Assembly: GCA_910591455.2 (NCBI GenBank) | Contig: OU342817.1 | Location: forward strand, 10,221,915-10,285,914 | DNA length: 64,000 nt | Source of the DNA: Pholis gunnellus | Lineage: Eukaryota > Chordata > Actinopteri > Perciformes > Pholidae | Reading direction: 5' to 3' | Part shown: one piece after another, positions 32,901 through 46,018 of the stretch | How the letters are laid out: each line of letters begins with the position of its first letter | Position numbering within the stretch: the first letter of the stretch is position 1 | Notes under the pieces: generated by a model | What the model saw: the letters and a program-made list of their open reading frames with translations, nothing else | Told to the model about the DNA's origin: nothing | Database searches by the model: none | Program-made: the position numbers and the translations under genes

Positions 32901-34795
32901 AGCACTATAAGTCGGCAACACCAACGGCGTGTCCATTCAGGCCTCCCTCCAAAGCCACTCTCCCCAAATTATCATAATGAACGTTCACAACGTATATGGC
33001 TATTGTTAGTACTCACAGCTGTCAAGCTAGCAGCTTGTGGAAGAATCCAGTGATGCCCAATGAGTGCAGGGGCAGAGTGTGTGAGACGGACAGGCAGGTA
33101 GCCTTAACATATTTACTTTTTTAAGTTTAGGGGGCCGTTGTTGTTATGATCCCAGCAATAATGATGTGGAACAATCGCAGTCATGCTTAAAAAATAACAG
33201 CACTGACCTCCAGAAGGAAATGTGAAACAAACAAAGGTCCCTTGTGTTAAAGTCTGACATGTTGTTGAACCATCTATCCACGTAGACCTCCTCACATGGA
33301 CATCTTTACTATAACATCACGTGACTTTCGCCTTCGCTTCCGTGATAAGGTCAGCAGCCACCAGGGCTTTGTCACTTGAAAGTAAAACAGTGCTTTTTTT
33401 TTGTTTTGTTGACAGTCTCAGACAAAATCATTTTTCAGTTAAACCCCCTGCCCAAATCTTACATCTTATTTTAAAAGCAGCAGTAAAACATCATGGTGTA
33501 TCTGAGGCAGTGGTCATTGATTTATTATGTTACCTCTTTAACATGTTAGCCTGCCAGCTTGTTTTGTCTGATCAACATTCCAAAACTCCGAAATTGAAAC
33601 CATGAATAGATTGTCAGAATATTTGCAAATTCATATTTATTTGGAATTCAATTTCCTTGCCTGTTATTTATAACTGATTACTCGTTTTCTTGCTCCATGT
33701 ACAATATGGCGTGGAAGTCTATACCTCGGCCTTTCATCCAGCTGCCCACCTTACCTTAACCTCCCCCTCAGGAAGCCGGGAAAGGCCTGTGCTCTTCTGC
33801 ATGTATGACATTCCAAGTAGGAAGGAATCTGAGGACACTGATCACCTAATCTCTCTGACTGAAGCAGCACCTGTTGGGGCAGCGCTGGAGCGGAGGGGAA
33901 AAAAATCCACATCAGTGGCAGCTCGGTGTTGACCCGATACATCTCACTCTGTATCAGATGATGCTGGCTGCTACTCAACAACCACTTGTCAATTTGCGCA
34001 GATAAGATGAAAGATGGACAACTTTTTAGAGACCTATTTATGTAGTTATTCTCTTATTTATTTGTGATTTGAAAATATTATTCATAAAATAAATCTGTAT
34101 CGCACAGAAGGCACGATACACATAAATAAAAGCAAAAAGTATATTTATTAGCATTTTATTATGCCTCAGTCACTCCATCCGTTCTATTTTGAGGAGCTTC
34201 TCTTGCTGCAGAAATACTATAATTTCGTGGAAACAGTCAAGCGGGCTTTGCTGAGGGAGCCATCCGACTCAAATGAAACTAGATCATTCATGTAAGAATA
34301 GTTTACCAATGAAAAGACATACAATCTACGTGTCCTGTCTGACAACCAATCAAATATCCCGGCCAGCTGTTCATGAGGTGACCATGTGCTGAGTGGGGAC
34401 CCGATGAGTACGAACATAAATCACAGAGGACGCTGCAGTTGCTGCTTCTGTCTGCACGTGGTGAAGACGCTGAGATTTTTGCCATAGCTTCTTTTAAGAA
34501 CTTGTCATTAGACGTGTTTTTGTTATTGTTATGTTTACACTTGGGTTTTGTAAATATGTCCCTGAGTGATAAATCGCGTGTAGTCTATAAACACTCCTGT
34601 TTCTTAAAAGTAACCACTACCACAATCTCTATTAAATTAGAGATGACTAACAAGAGATTCTATTAAAAGCCCATAATAAGCTTGTTTAATGGTTTCATAT
34701 CATTTCTAAAACTGGACTCTATGATTGATGTTCACTGCTGGCCTCTGAAAATTGACTGTAGAATATGTGACGTGCCACATGTGTTCTTTGTGTAG
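32901..34795. other. Unique non-coding stretch, 1.9 kb
   Basis: No gene or known repeat is recognised. The plus frame 33690-33932 and the overlapping minus frame 33751-33981 have no known product; a donor-like AAG/GTAAGGTG lies at the lower edge of the latter, but its acceptor is weak. Confidence 0.5.
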
Positions 34796-34851
34796 ACTAC
34801 AGTACCACAGTACTCCTGCTCTGGTTCATCTTGATAAATGATCTGGATTGC
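34796..34851 (+). pseudogene. Possible LINE reverse transcriptase fragment
   Basis: ACTACAGTACCACAG (34796-34810) reads TTVPQ, and in a shifted frame 34825-34851 reads FILINDLDC. Together they resemble the block VPQGS-LGPLLFILYINDL of non-LTR reverse transcriptases with an internal deletion of about 10 residues. It is short and the flanks show nothing further, so this is tentative. Confidence 0.35.
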
Positions 34852-37358
34852 TCTTGGAGTGAGATTGTTAATGTGGCCAGAGGAGGTCTAGTTTTTCCTC
34901 TTGTCCAAGGTTATTTAAACTAAACCAACCATTCCTTTAAATGTCTCAAATCCCTTACAGCATGGGCCACAGCCTCAATGCCTGACAGAGGAACGCTGCT
35001 TTGCATGTAGCCTGATTATTATCTGCTACACAAATTGCTAGCAGCTGGGTTGTTCACGGCTGACGGTCCCATAGTTTATGTATTGAAATTGTTGGAATGT
35101 GGACAATTACCACTTTCACTTTCTCACAAAAACCCTAATACAGTTTACATAAACTATTCTCTCAAAAATCCTACTTTAAAGAGCTTTATGAGCCTCCAGG
35201 GCTGGTTCAAGCAGATAAAGAATTTGCTTCCCATGTCATACAACTCTCTGGTAGCAAGGACAAACTAAAAGGGAGACTACTTTTCATGCAAAAAGGTGAT
35301 TTTTTCACTTAAACCAGGCACCCTTTAACATAATTGAGTTTTAGCTTCATGTAAGAGAAATATGTTGTACCACCCACCACTAAGGTCTGCTGGAGGTTAA
35401 ATTTTATGCTGGACTACTATATCTCTGTTGTGATAAAGGGGTCAGAGAAAGAGGGAACCGCAAAGAGGTTAGCCAGCAAACAGTTGCGCTTCCAAAAACT
35501 TTCTCCACAGAGCTTTTGTTGCCCATCACATGCTGATTTGTCACAGTGCAAGAAATGTCAAAGCTATGTTTGAGCAAAACAAGTCCTAACGTGGGTAGAT
35601 GAATGTATAATGATATACTTTTTTATTCAGGGAATGATCATAGTCGCTCATTCAAGTAAGAAAGACAAAAAGCACTTACAGGATCATTGAAAGTGCAAAA
35701 GTTAATCCAGCTTTTGAAAGCAATAATAAACTGTATATAGCATGGAAAGTCTTATTTTTATTTTCAGGGGAAAAGTAGTAGTAAAGTAGAGGAGAAATGG
35801 ACGGAAAAAGACTCAAGTTGTCCTCTTGTCTAAAGCTGGTGAGCACCTTGCGAGTGGTCGAACAGTTTAACCTATAATTACTACAATTAAAATAATACTC
35901 ATATTAACAAAGAAAAATTGCTTCCAAATGGTCTTTCGCATGCGCAAGAAAAGAAGAACAAAAACACATGGGCATGGTTCGGCTTCAGAATTTAGGCACC
36001 AGAGGATGAAATTTGAATACATTTTGAATACAAATCAGTAACCGTAGCTTTTGATACCATAAACCGTATACAAGAACAATTTCTACTCTATGACAGTGTA
36101 CATTTTGCAGTCTCTTTCAAGTTCAAGCAGCAGAAATCACGCTCTTTTATGGTGAGAGATACATACAGTACACATACTGCATACTGGGAATTCCTCATGT
36201 TCGTTGTTTGATTCCAGAGCCGGGCTGCAGGCAAATAAAACACCAATGTATCGTAACTTATTGAGGTGATTCAGACAGTTTCTCATGGACAACATGACTA
36301 AAAGGTCAAGGAAGAGAGTGGAAGACACGATGGGGTGTGAACGCAAAACAATGTGTGTGTTTGTGCATCTGTGGATTTAGGAGCTTTAGTGATTGATCAT
36401 TTCCATTGTAATATCTCACACTTAAACTGTCTCTCGGGACAGAGTAAGGTACAGTTAGGGATATACAGTAAATATTGGACATACCACCCTGACGTGTCAC
36501 AACCTTTTTTTGTGAGGAAAATTGCAGGGGTTGACATCAAAGTCAAAAGTACACTGCTGAAATCAAAATGTCAGCCGTATGCCCTATAAAAATCACTGGA
36601 CCCCTCATTCCTGTGATGAAGAGAAACAAGGGAGACTCCAAAGTCAACACAATTTTCTTTCTTTCTTCAGAAAGAAAAAAGCCCACTTGCAGGTTTTGCC
36701 ATTTTGCTGCTCATAGCCGGCGAGAGCTGTTAAAGAGACCTCCAGCGGTATTACTGCTTGAAGATATATATTTTTTTCGGCTGGCAGTAACAACCTCATG
36801 TCCAGTAAGTGCCCTCCCAGTGAAGTATTGATGTAGAGGCCTGTTTTGCTGAGGAGTGTGAGGGAGTGATCAGAGGAGTCCTGCGGACAAAATCGCACTG
36901 CTGACCCTGGATATCAGTGATTGATGTCAAATGTGACCATGAAACCCAACAGGGGTTGTTGTACTTTTGGTTTTATTGGCCACCATGTCGGGCTGTCTGG
37001 TGGTAAAAAGACCTGCATTACAACAGTACAAGTCTTTGTAGAGACATTGCTGAACAGCAGTATAATGATACGTTAGGGTTTGGTGATTGAATTCTTGTCC
37101 TATTTGTAGAGACAACAATATACAGAGCGATTCCCATATGACTGTGATCTAACCACAATGATATAGAATATTATGCTGTGGGTAATTCTAAGTTATGATG
37201 ATGATAAAACGCAATGTTGCTGAGTTTACCTTGCTTTTTAGTTGCAGGGCACATAAAATTCTTGTTTAGTTTTAGTTTACAAAAGCATGCACATCCAGAC
37301 AATAAGTACTAGGTGCTGGACAGAAAAACGTGTTGAAGACAGAAAAAATGTAGTCAGA
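34852..37358. other. Unique non-coding stretch, 2.5 kb
   Basis: No gene or known repeat is recognised. All open frames (35035-35268, 36137-36346, 36353-36589, 36568-36831 and others) are of chance length without a recognisable product. Confidence 0.55.
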
Positions 37359-37401
37359 CTGAAGAAGAGATTGACGCTCGAAATGTCACTACTTGGTGGC
37401 A
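37359..37401 (+). ncRNA. Degenerate hammerhead-ribozyme-like remnant
   Basis: CTGAAGA (37359-37365) fits the hammerhead core CUGANGA, and GAAA (37380-37383) fits the second core strand. Between them GAG (37367-37369) can pair with CTC (37377-37379). After GAAA, TGTCAC and GTGGCA (37384-37389 and 37396-37401) form a 6-bp stem with one G-U pair around TACTTG. The first stem has an extra base, the U-H cleavage site after the last stem is not correctly placed and no helix I is seen, so it is probably inactive. Penelope-like retroelements are known to carry such ribozymes, a possible source. Confidence 0.3.
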
Positions 37402-38273
37402 ATTAAATATGTGTTCATGGGAGTATTTTCTAGTGTTTTTCCGTCTATTTTACATACTGCATTGTAGAGTGTGTGTAATGTTAAAAAACATACCAGTAAA
37501 ATGAATTTTAAAGGACCCTCTCCCAAAAATCACATTATTATACTCGTAGTTTCGAGTTTCAAAAATGTATTTCATTTTTATCAATATGGATTATACTATA
37601 TCCAACGCTGCAGAAATATCATATAATTAAAACCAATTTGTTCTCCCACTTACGTTTTGATAAGAAACATAATTGATGCCTAAATTAAGTTAAAGGTTTT
37701 CAGTTTTTTTAAATAAGGAAGTGCAACATTTTTGTACGCATGTTAGTAGCCTAAACCTAACAACATTTTGAATGCAGGACATAAAGCCCAGTCTCAGTAA
37801 CCAAAGTTCTGTACTTTGTGTTGCCAACCATTCACCCCGAACCCTTCCTACAACCTCTCCATAGTAATATTACACTTCTTTGACTGCCAAAAATATTGCC
37901 TAGTGAACATAATCCACGCAGGAATTACATTTCTCCCAGAACCCCTAAGGCAAATCAAATTGTGAACATATGTTGAGGTGATTGTGTAAAAAGTAATTAA
38001 GATTAGATATTTATATCCATCTTATTAAGCTAAATGATGACATTAGACATAGCTAAAGTTGTCTTTACAGGCTCTACAGTAAAATTCTTGTTTCTGGATG
38101 AATGTAATATCAAACCATACCTCTTTTAATTTTCTAAACAGCAGCAAACTGTTGAGAGAAAGGCAAACTTGCCAACAATGGGTGTAAAGTGAACACAGAC
38201 TGACCGGGTTTGTACCGGAGCAAGCTGTGTGCAACTCACTGCCATCATGTTGCTACATTTTTGGTATCTAGAG
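37402..38273. other. Unique non-coding stretch
   Basis: No gene is recognised. The first part may belong to the same old retroelement as the hammerhead-like remnant, but no protein motif supports this. Confidence 0.5.
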
Positions 38274-38371
38274 TTCAAATTTAAGTTCACGATACCCCTT
38301 TCTGCCATATGAAGCTTCAAATGTGCAAAGCTGATATTGTTGGCAACCAGTTATCTTGACCATGCCTTACC
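38274..38371 (+). repeat. Diverged 98-bp direct repeat, copy A
   Basis: It begins TTCAAATTTAAGTTCAC and contains GTGCAAAGCTGATATTGTTG followed by GCAACCAGTTATCTT. It aligns almost end to end with copy B at 39566-39664, with scattered substitutions and small indels, so the two are either members of an interspersed family or products of an old local duplication. Confidence 0.85.
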
Positions 38372-39565
38372 AGACAGTGGGTGGTTTTACCAAAGGGACC
38401 AACAAGCTTGGCTTGACCAAGTGGTCCCACAGGGTGGGTCTGTGACAAACGCTGTGTGGGGAAAACACCCTATCTGCTGCCTGATTATTGTTCTGGTTCT
38501 TTGTGGAGACTAAACTGGAATATCCCACACACAACCACTTATCTAAAAGTCCACCTCCACCCGTGTTTTGCTTGAGTCTGTGTGCACATACAACAATTTG
38601 TGGAGGCATACATATACACACATATGCACATAAATCCACATTGAATACAATGGTTACAGAAAATATCATGACTTTCAGACATAAACTTTACAGTATTTGT
38701 TCTGCAAATTATAATTTGATATGGTTTTGCAAGGCAGCAGAGGAGGTACTGTCGTGTTGAGTCTGAAGTGATTGTTGTGCAGCAAAATATGTCTCAAAGG
38801 TGTATGTGTGTGGGATTACTGCATGGCTAGATGCATAGAGAAAAGCAGCGATGTAGAACACCCTCCCCTCAGTGTCCACAGACTGCAGTCAGAGCAATGG
38901 GGGAGACGTAAAACACTGGCTGCATTTTTCTCCACATTTATGCATACGCAGAGGAGAAAAATAGACCCCTGGTTTATAATTCCCTGATTTCTCTGGAACA
39001 TGCATTGAAATGTAAACGAGTACAATAAATTCACTTTTAACTGCCTTCCTGGGAATCAGCCACATAGTCTGGACTTAAGGAACTCTCATACTTTCATTAA
39101 AAGCCACATCATTCCTTGTTAAAGTAACAATGTCCATCTCATAGAGGCTGCAGCATGTGTGTAGTGAAGTTGTGTGATAACATCTGTGCTCAGAGACGTT
39201 TGCGGTGAAAACGTGGAGGTAATGAGTGCGTTGGGTTTTCACCGGTATCTCCTCACACTTTCCAAAATTGACCTTTTTATAGCCATATTGTTGATTAGTT
39301 TTCATATGGTTCACCATGTTTATGTAGTGTTGTTTCTGCTAAGTGTCCGCTCAATGACGGATGAAGACAATTGCTGCACAAAAAACCTTCAGTGATGACA
39401 TTTTAAAATCTATCTCAGGGGAGGTTAGCTGGACCAGGTCAGACAGAGGGAGAGGATTTCAGTTATGGACGTATATAAATTAACTCTGACTTCAATTTAT
39501 GTAGTTTGCCACAGGAACAAGCCCTCTTTTGGACCTTCAGGTTGTAAGTCACATTTTCTATAGGG
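38372..39565. other. Unique non-coding stretch between the direct repeats
   Basis: No gene or recognised repeat is seen. Short alternating CA/TA text occurs near 38600-38630. Confidence 0.5.
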
Positions 39566-39664
39566 TTCAAATTCAAGTTCACACAGTTATGCCTTGTTGC
39601 CATTCGCAGCTTCAACTGTGCAAAGATGATATTGTTGGCAACTGGTCATCTTCCGTGCCTGACC
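39566..39664 (+). repeat. Diverged 98-bp direct repeat, copy B
   Basis: It begins TTCAAATTCAAGTTCAC and contains GTGCAAAGATGATATTGTTG followed by GCAACTGGTCATCTT. It is the partner of copy A, 1.3 kb to the left in the same orientation. Confidence 0.85.
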
Positions 39665-39744
39665 TGTGAGTTAGCCACCACTGTTGGGTATTATGCATAT
39701 TATTCATGGGCCTTACATTGATCAAGTTACAATTTACTCATAAA

Positions 39745-40335
39745 ACCAGTGAGGCTTATAGGAGTTTGGCATATGCGTATTTGCTTTCTTGCCAAGTGTT
39801 CAATGAGAAGATGGATGCCACTCTTCATACAGCATATATGTGGCAACAGCCAGCCGCTGGTTAGCTTAGCTTAGCAGTAAGACTGAAAACAGGGGGAAAC
39901 AGCTAGACTCTGGCTCTATCACTTTATATCTTTAGTTTGATTAACCCGTAAAATAGTGTTCAAAAACTATTTGCCATTTTACCCAAGGTACGTGGCGGAC
40001 TATTTGTTGGAGCCTCTGGAGTCTCTGCTGTTTCCCTGGAAACTGCTCAGAGCCAAGAAATAGCCCGGCACTTCTTAAAACTTAAAACTTTCTTTTTCAC
40101 ACTTCATTTTTTGTACAGATTAAACAAGCAAGGTATTAGGTGTTAATAAGAGACCTTTAAAAAGGGGCTGGTAGGTGGATTTTGTTCATTGAACCAGGAT
40201 AGTTTTCGTACTCTTTGTGCTAAGCTACGCTAACCAAACCAGCGGCAGCTTTATATTTACAGTACGCACTCCTTGCATCGACCTTCTCTTTTAACTAGTC
40301 AAGCAAATACTGCACACACACTATTTCTCAACACC
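39745..40335. mobile_element. Palindromic (long inverted repeat) MITE-like teleost element, about 590 bp
   Basis: The left arm carries TATTTGCTTTCTTGCC, GAGAAGATGGATGCCACTCT, CGCTGGTTAGCTTAGCTTAG and AAACAGGGGGAAACAGCTAG, text of a repeat very abundant in percomorph fish. The right arm, read on the minus strand, gives GCAGTATTTGCTTGACTAG, AGAGAAGGTCGATGC, GGTTAGCGTAGCTTAGCACA and AAAATCCACCTACCAGCCCC, i.e. the same start in the opposite direction. The arms are therefore imperfect inverted repeats over well over 100 bp, with a unique centre that includes TGGCGGACTATTTGTTGGAG and TCTGGAGTCTCTGCTG. It has no coding capacity. Edges are approximate. Confidence 0.8.
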
Positions 40336-40460
40336 TCCTGGCATTTTCAAACAAAAAATACCCGATGTACTTGTTCTTTATCAGCTGTTCACGGGCAATA
40401 AGTGCAGCAATATACCCTTTTAGCGTCTTGTGTTCTTTCCAGAGAAACATGGCTTGGGAG
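40336..40460. other. Short unique spacer
   Basis: Nothing is recognised between the palindromic element and the GA repeat. Confidence 0.6.
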
Positions 40461-40492
40461 GAGAGAGAGCGAGAGAGAGAGAGAGAGAGAGG
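40461..40492. repeat. (GA)n microsatellite, about 32 bp
   Basis: GA run with one C interruption at 40470. It generates the artefactual Glu/Arg and Ser/Leu repeats in overlapping frames. Confidence 0.96.
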
Positions 40493-43400
40493 CAATGTGC
40501 AGGGGAACTTGGGAGGCACTGGGGCGTAATTTAAACAGGCGACGGCTGTTGTGCAGACAGGAAATGAGAGGAAGGCTAGTTCCTGGGATGGGACTGAATT
40601 GGATGTTTCGGACCCAGACCGGTATCAGAAAGAGGAGACTTATGTGGCGATGTTGAGGGTAACAGTAAGGTCATTGAGAGCAGCATTTCCTTTCTGATCA
40701 TTGGGCGAGCTTGTCAGCACCACTATCTCAGTTCCCACATCCCTCTCAAACCATTTCAATGGGTTGGATTCAAAGTCTGAAATTCAGGCCGGAGCTGAAT
40801 AAGACCTCCTGCTGCTGCGCCTGTTTATAAGCTCCGCTCCACACTTATATGCTGACTGCTTTGATTTGAAGTTTTTGGGCAGTTTCATCCGATGGAAGGA
40901 AGTTGAGTTGAAAAGGCACAAATTATTTCAATATTACATTAAAAAAAAAAAGGATAAAAATATGCTTAGGACTGGTCTGAGAATGCCCAATGCGGCGGGG
41001 TCTTTTTTAGTCTGCGGTTTTGATTTAAAACAGACACACAATACGATAGAACCCTACTCTACCGAACCGTTCACATGTCAGTGGGGCAGGCAGCCCTACG
41101 CTGCTCTGGTCTGTGTAACATCCAGCCATCTTGTGAGTTCTCACTGCTCAACCTCATGAAGTGCAGAGTCCAGTGCCAGCCCGCCAGATTACTGCTCCTA
41201 ATCAATCTGATTAGCCCAAGAGGGCGGACACCTTGCCTCACATCTGGACTGCATGCTCCGACTCCCCACAGTTTAGTCTGACAGCAACATAGCCCAAGCA
41301 TTCAGCTGCACAGGAAGCTGATTCTGATCATTCAGTGACGTTGGCGGCAGCAGCCTTTGTGTGCAGTGTGTGTGTGTGCTGTTAGAAAGAACTCCGAAAG
41401 TGTACAGACTGTACTGTTGTGTTAGAGTCAACCAAGCCAAGTCCTGATAAATGAAGGATGGTGTAAACAATCATTCGAGTGATTTATCACATATATTAGA
41501 TTTTAAGTTTCGAGTGTATATATGGTTTTTATTATGACAGGTGGCATGGAAGTAACTTAGGGAAGTGAGGTATCTGCACATTTAATGCGATCCCAATCGA
41601 GCTGTTCAAATGAATTAATTTCTATAGTAAAATTTCATGACACTCCCTTGTGACCACATTTCTACCAAGCTCTACTGATGGCAAAATACAAGGCCAGTTC
41701 CCCTCACTTTCTCTGCTCAAAGGCAATGATAACAGGCACATAAGTCATTCCAGGCCTCCTATTATAAACAGGTGTCACTTTAGTGATAAAAAAAATGACA
41801 TCTTAATTCAGAGGCAAGACGCTTTGTCAGAGTGGATTAACACATCATCAGAAACGATTTATTTTTATTGTGCCAGCATCATTTGGGTGGAGGTCGAGCA
41901 TGTCAGTAGTTCTGGGGCTCTGCTTCTCCCGGGGGAAGCATCGGAGGGACATGTTAAGCCTTGATGTCTTTTTACAGATCTATGACGTACGGTCGCTTCT
42001 GGGAATGGATGAGAGTGTTTTAAAGGAAGTTGCTTAAAATTCATGTGTGCACTTCATTTGTAGAACAGTTTGGGATGTGTAACTTTACCGTCAGCCACAC
42101 TAAGCTGCCGATTATTACCATAACTCCACTACAATGAAATAAAAATCATAGAAAAGTTGAAGATGACAGTTTTGAACAATTACAAAGACCTGTTTGCTTG
42201 TATATTGTATATTGATCATTGGTATCATTTAGGTTGTAATGATGTCACTGGTCCAAACAGTACTTAGGCCTGATATGAGTTTTGTCTTTTTATCACTTTT
42301 TCATAATATCTACACTGCATGAATTAAAAGTTAGACACAATAATTTAATTGTAACCCACAAAACCCTGAAAGTATGTTGTAGAATCAATGTTTCGCTCAT
42401 TTGCGATGACTGCCTGACTTGAATTTTCTTTTCTTTGTTTTATTGCATCAGCAACCAGGCTCATCTTTATGCAATTTTTTCCCCATCTGTGTTGTTGGAT
42501 TGAAATACTTCCTCACATTGTTTTTCAGATGGTTTGGTGTTCTCCATTTTGCGTTCGTAAAGAGAAGAGCAATAGGACAATATACTGAGGCCACTGGGTA
42601 AGACATTTTAATAAACCCAGCTCGCACTTATGACATGGATGCTCTTTTAAATTTGAGCACGTGATAACATATCAAATATTTCATTTCTCACCACATTTGA
42701 ACAGTAGTTTGTATTTTGAATAAAAATGGACACAAACCTACTTGGGAATTTTAAAAAGCGGTATAAAACCGAAAACTCAGCATAAACATATGTTATCAAT
42801 AATTAACAGACTGTTTAATTTTGTTTGATTCAATTGATTTTTTTTGTTTGATTTAATGCAACAGAAACATTTGTAAGATATATTTAAACTAGACCATGTA
42901 GCTGTGAAATATTTTTGTTTTATTCATGCTTATTGCTCAAAACTCCATCATAATAAATGTGTTGAAAATCCTTCACCGTCTAACAGCACATGGGAGCTGA
43001 CATGCAGTGGTCTCTGCAGGCTTGTGCTTTCTGTGTTTATGGACACACCCGACTCTTACCGTCTGTTTCTTATAAAGGATATCAAACAGGGAGAGCTGCC
43101 TGAGCCACAAAGCACCTGTTTCCGACACTTCCACTACACGTGTTTGCCGCTGTGTTCAAAGAGCCTTTGGAGGATGGAGACACCAGTCGTGTTGCCTTTG
43201 GAACTACTCTGCATATAACCTCTTTAATTAATAAACGTTGTCAGTTTGTGTTATTTCTGCAGCAGTGTTAGCATTTTAACAACAATTTTAGATTTTTTCA
43301 CAAAGCCTATAAAAGCTTTTTGGTTTGAATATACAATCATTCATCTGATGAAAGCACACGGTAACACACATCCACCAGATTATTGAAGAGACCGTCTCTT

Positions 43401-46018
43401 GAAAAACAGGGTTTTGAACATTGCATACAGTGCAGTATTATGATGACACTCATGGACAGTCAATATTGTGCTTGTGACAGGGGATGAGCCATGTGTGATT
43501 AGGATAGAGGGAAAACATTTTCAGGAAAAAAGCAGGATTTTCTGTATCAAAGCTCCTGCTGTATGAATAGATAACATCATTTATAAACACACATGTGCAG
43601 GGATAACGCCCATAGGAAGGAGAGGAAACAGTGTTATCTCCCATGTTGTTGATAACAGCAGGGTGTTTCAGGTAGGATGTGATTGTGTGTATGTGTGTGT
43701 GTGTGATGTTTTTACAGGATCTCCTACACTTTACAAGTCCTTCTGCACTGATAAACACCTTTGCTGCTCATCAATTGATCCAAAGTTTTCAATAATATCA
43801 TCTTATCATTAGGAAAACAAACAGCTGTCTTAATAAAAAGGGTTACGCTTCATGTTTAAATTCAGTACTTTTCAGTGCTATTCTGCTTGCTTCGTGTTTG
43901 TGCATTCGGTCGTGATTCAGACAAACTTGCCGACCACAGTACCACATTTGCAGAGCAGCATTTTGCTGTAGTAAATGGGATGCTATTTAATGTCATGTCA
44001 GCCAGTTCTTTGACAGACGGCTCAGCATAAAAGGAAATGTTTGATATCTGGATGTCATCAGCTCTTCATTCTGTCTGCGTCCACACAGACTATGAACCAT
44101 CTCCCCAAAGAACTGATGGTATATAGTGGCTCTGTGGACAATTACATACACCACAAATTTGCTGTTCACATGTGCACAGAAACATTCAGACAAACTTACA
44201 CATTAAACTGCTACCTCTACTCCTCCTCCTCCCTCTTCCTCCCCCCACCCCTGACCCCTCCAGTAATGAAAACAAGATGTTTTCACTCTCGCAGGACAGA
44301 GGGTAGAAGCAGTGCAGCTCAAGTTAGGGCTCCCTCTCCCCTCCTCACTACGGACTCTCTATAAATACTCTTACGACTTTCTTAAATATGTGCCGAAAAT
44401 ACATTAACACAGGGTTTATGGGCGAATGGTTGGCTGGTATAAAGTAAAAGGAGTTGTGTAACCCAAACTTCCAGCCTGGCAGAAGCGGGAAGTGATAGCC
44501 GATAGCCGTATGTACTGGAGGCATTTGAGTGTGCAGGTTTTTACCAAGGGAGGTGAGTATTACTCCCAGACTCTGCACCTGATACTCATTTTTCAATTTG
44601 TAACCAATCTTTTTACAATTGGGCACCAAATTAAAGCATAAACATGCCAGATATCCATCTTGTTTACATCAAAGCTGCAAAGCATCTCCATAACCGCCCC
44701 ACTCCTCCTCGCTCACTTAAGACCCCTGCATCAGCCCCACCCAAGCTAAACTCTGTCTCGGTGTGTCACTGCCTCTTTTCCTGCCATACATTAGTCCTAA
44801 TCAAGGTCAATTCTTTTTTATACTTACTTTGCTTGAAGCCAGCTATCTGTTGTCTCTCTGCATAGAGTGTGTGATGAGGATAGATGGGTCCTGCTGCGCT
44901 AGTTTTGCATATGTTTTCTCACAAGCAGGGGATGTGGCTAGCTTCCGAAACAATCTGTGACAGCCTTAAAATGTCAATGTGCCAATGCAATAATGTGGCT
45001 TATCTTCCAGCACATTCTCACTCCCAACTCATCAACTATGACAGCTTGGTCAGTGGCCCTACGCTTCAAATTATGACTATGACTGTAAGAATAGATTATG
45101 GTTTGGTTTAGAATAAATATGTTTGTTGTCAACGTTGAATTGGTCTCTTGGATGAAAGTCCTTTGTTTGTTTCACACATCCAAATATCCTCCCACCTGCC
45201 CTGAGCGGAGCTTTATACTACATCAAATGCTATGGCCGTCTAACAATGGATGGGTCTACATTGGACTTAGTTGAAAGCGCATAGGTGTCAGACATCAAGG
45301 GGCACTGACCAAGCGATGGTATTTGACAAGTTGGGAGTAAGACCAGGTTGTGTAATCATATCTCTCTAACTTGTCTAAGGTTTAACAATAAAAGTGCTTT
45401 CAGCAGCTACTGGCCGATTTAGAGGGAAATAAAAAAGAAGGTATTCTAAAGTCCTATCAAATGTCTTCATAAATAATCAACCAAAACTCTTATGTTACAA
45501 TATTTTACACTTAATAACTCCACAAGGGAGCCCTGCTTCTTTCATTTGAATTTACTTTAGCAGAGGTTCCCTCAAGAGAACCACTATTATCATGTGAGAA
45601 CACACTGTGAGGAAACCTGGCTTAGTAATTAAAGCTAAAATCCAGATATGTGTACCTTCTAAGCCACAGACACACTTAAAATATGTGTATAAAAAGACAT
45701 AGAATAGACAGGTAATATACAGTATGTCTTCCGTATCCCCTACCAATTGACCCATTTGGCTAAGTCCTGCTCTCGAACGCAGACTGGCCAATCATAGCGT
45801 AGCTTCAGTCAGCTCTGACCAGGGTTCGACAACTAACCGGCTCTGCTCCATAGACTCTCACCAATTGTTACAAAATGTCTTCGTTTTCAGGCTGTTTTTG
45901 GGGATTTCAAGCTAGTCATGGTTAAACATTGTGTAGTAACGATATTAGTTATCCAGAGAGGTGGGAAGGAGATATAGGTTTCTGAAACGTTAACTTACTA
46001 TATGTAAAAACCTGTGGA
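40493..46018. other. Unique non-coding stretch, 5.5 kb
   Basis: No gene is recognised. A 30-nt pyrimidine tract lies at 44217-44246, and short GT repeats occur near 41365 and 43690. Open frames at 41650-41964, 42904-43218 and 44041-44364 (up to 107 codons) have no recognisable product. CAGGGTTCGACA at 45818-45829 resembles a hAT transposon end, but no matching opposite end was found. Confidence 0.45.

Noticed and set aside
33739..33820. Minus-strand exon-like segment ending in AAG/GTAAGGTG
   Set aside because: The only nearby acceptor has a purine-rich rather than pyrimidine-rich tract, and the peptide resembles nothing known.
45818..45829. hAT-like terminal sequence CAGGGTTCGACA
   Set aside because: No inverted partner or target duplication was found within several kb, so it is not called as a mobile element.
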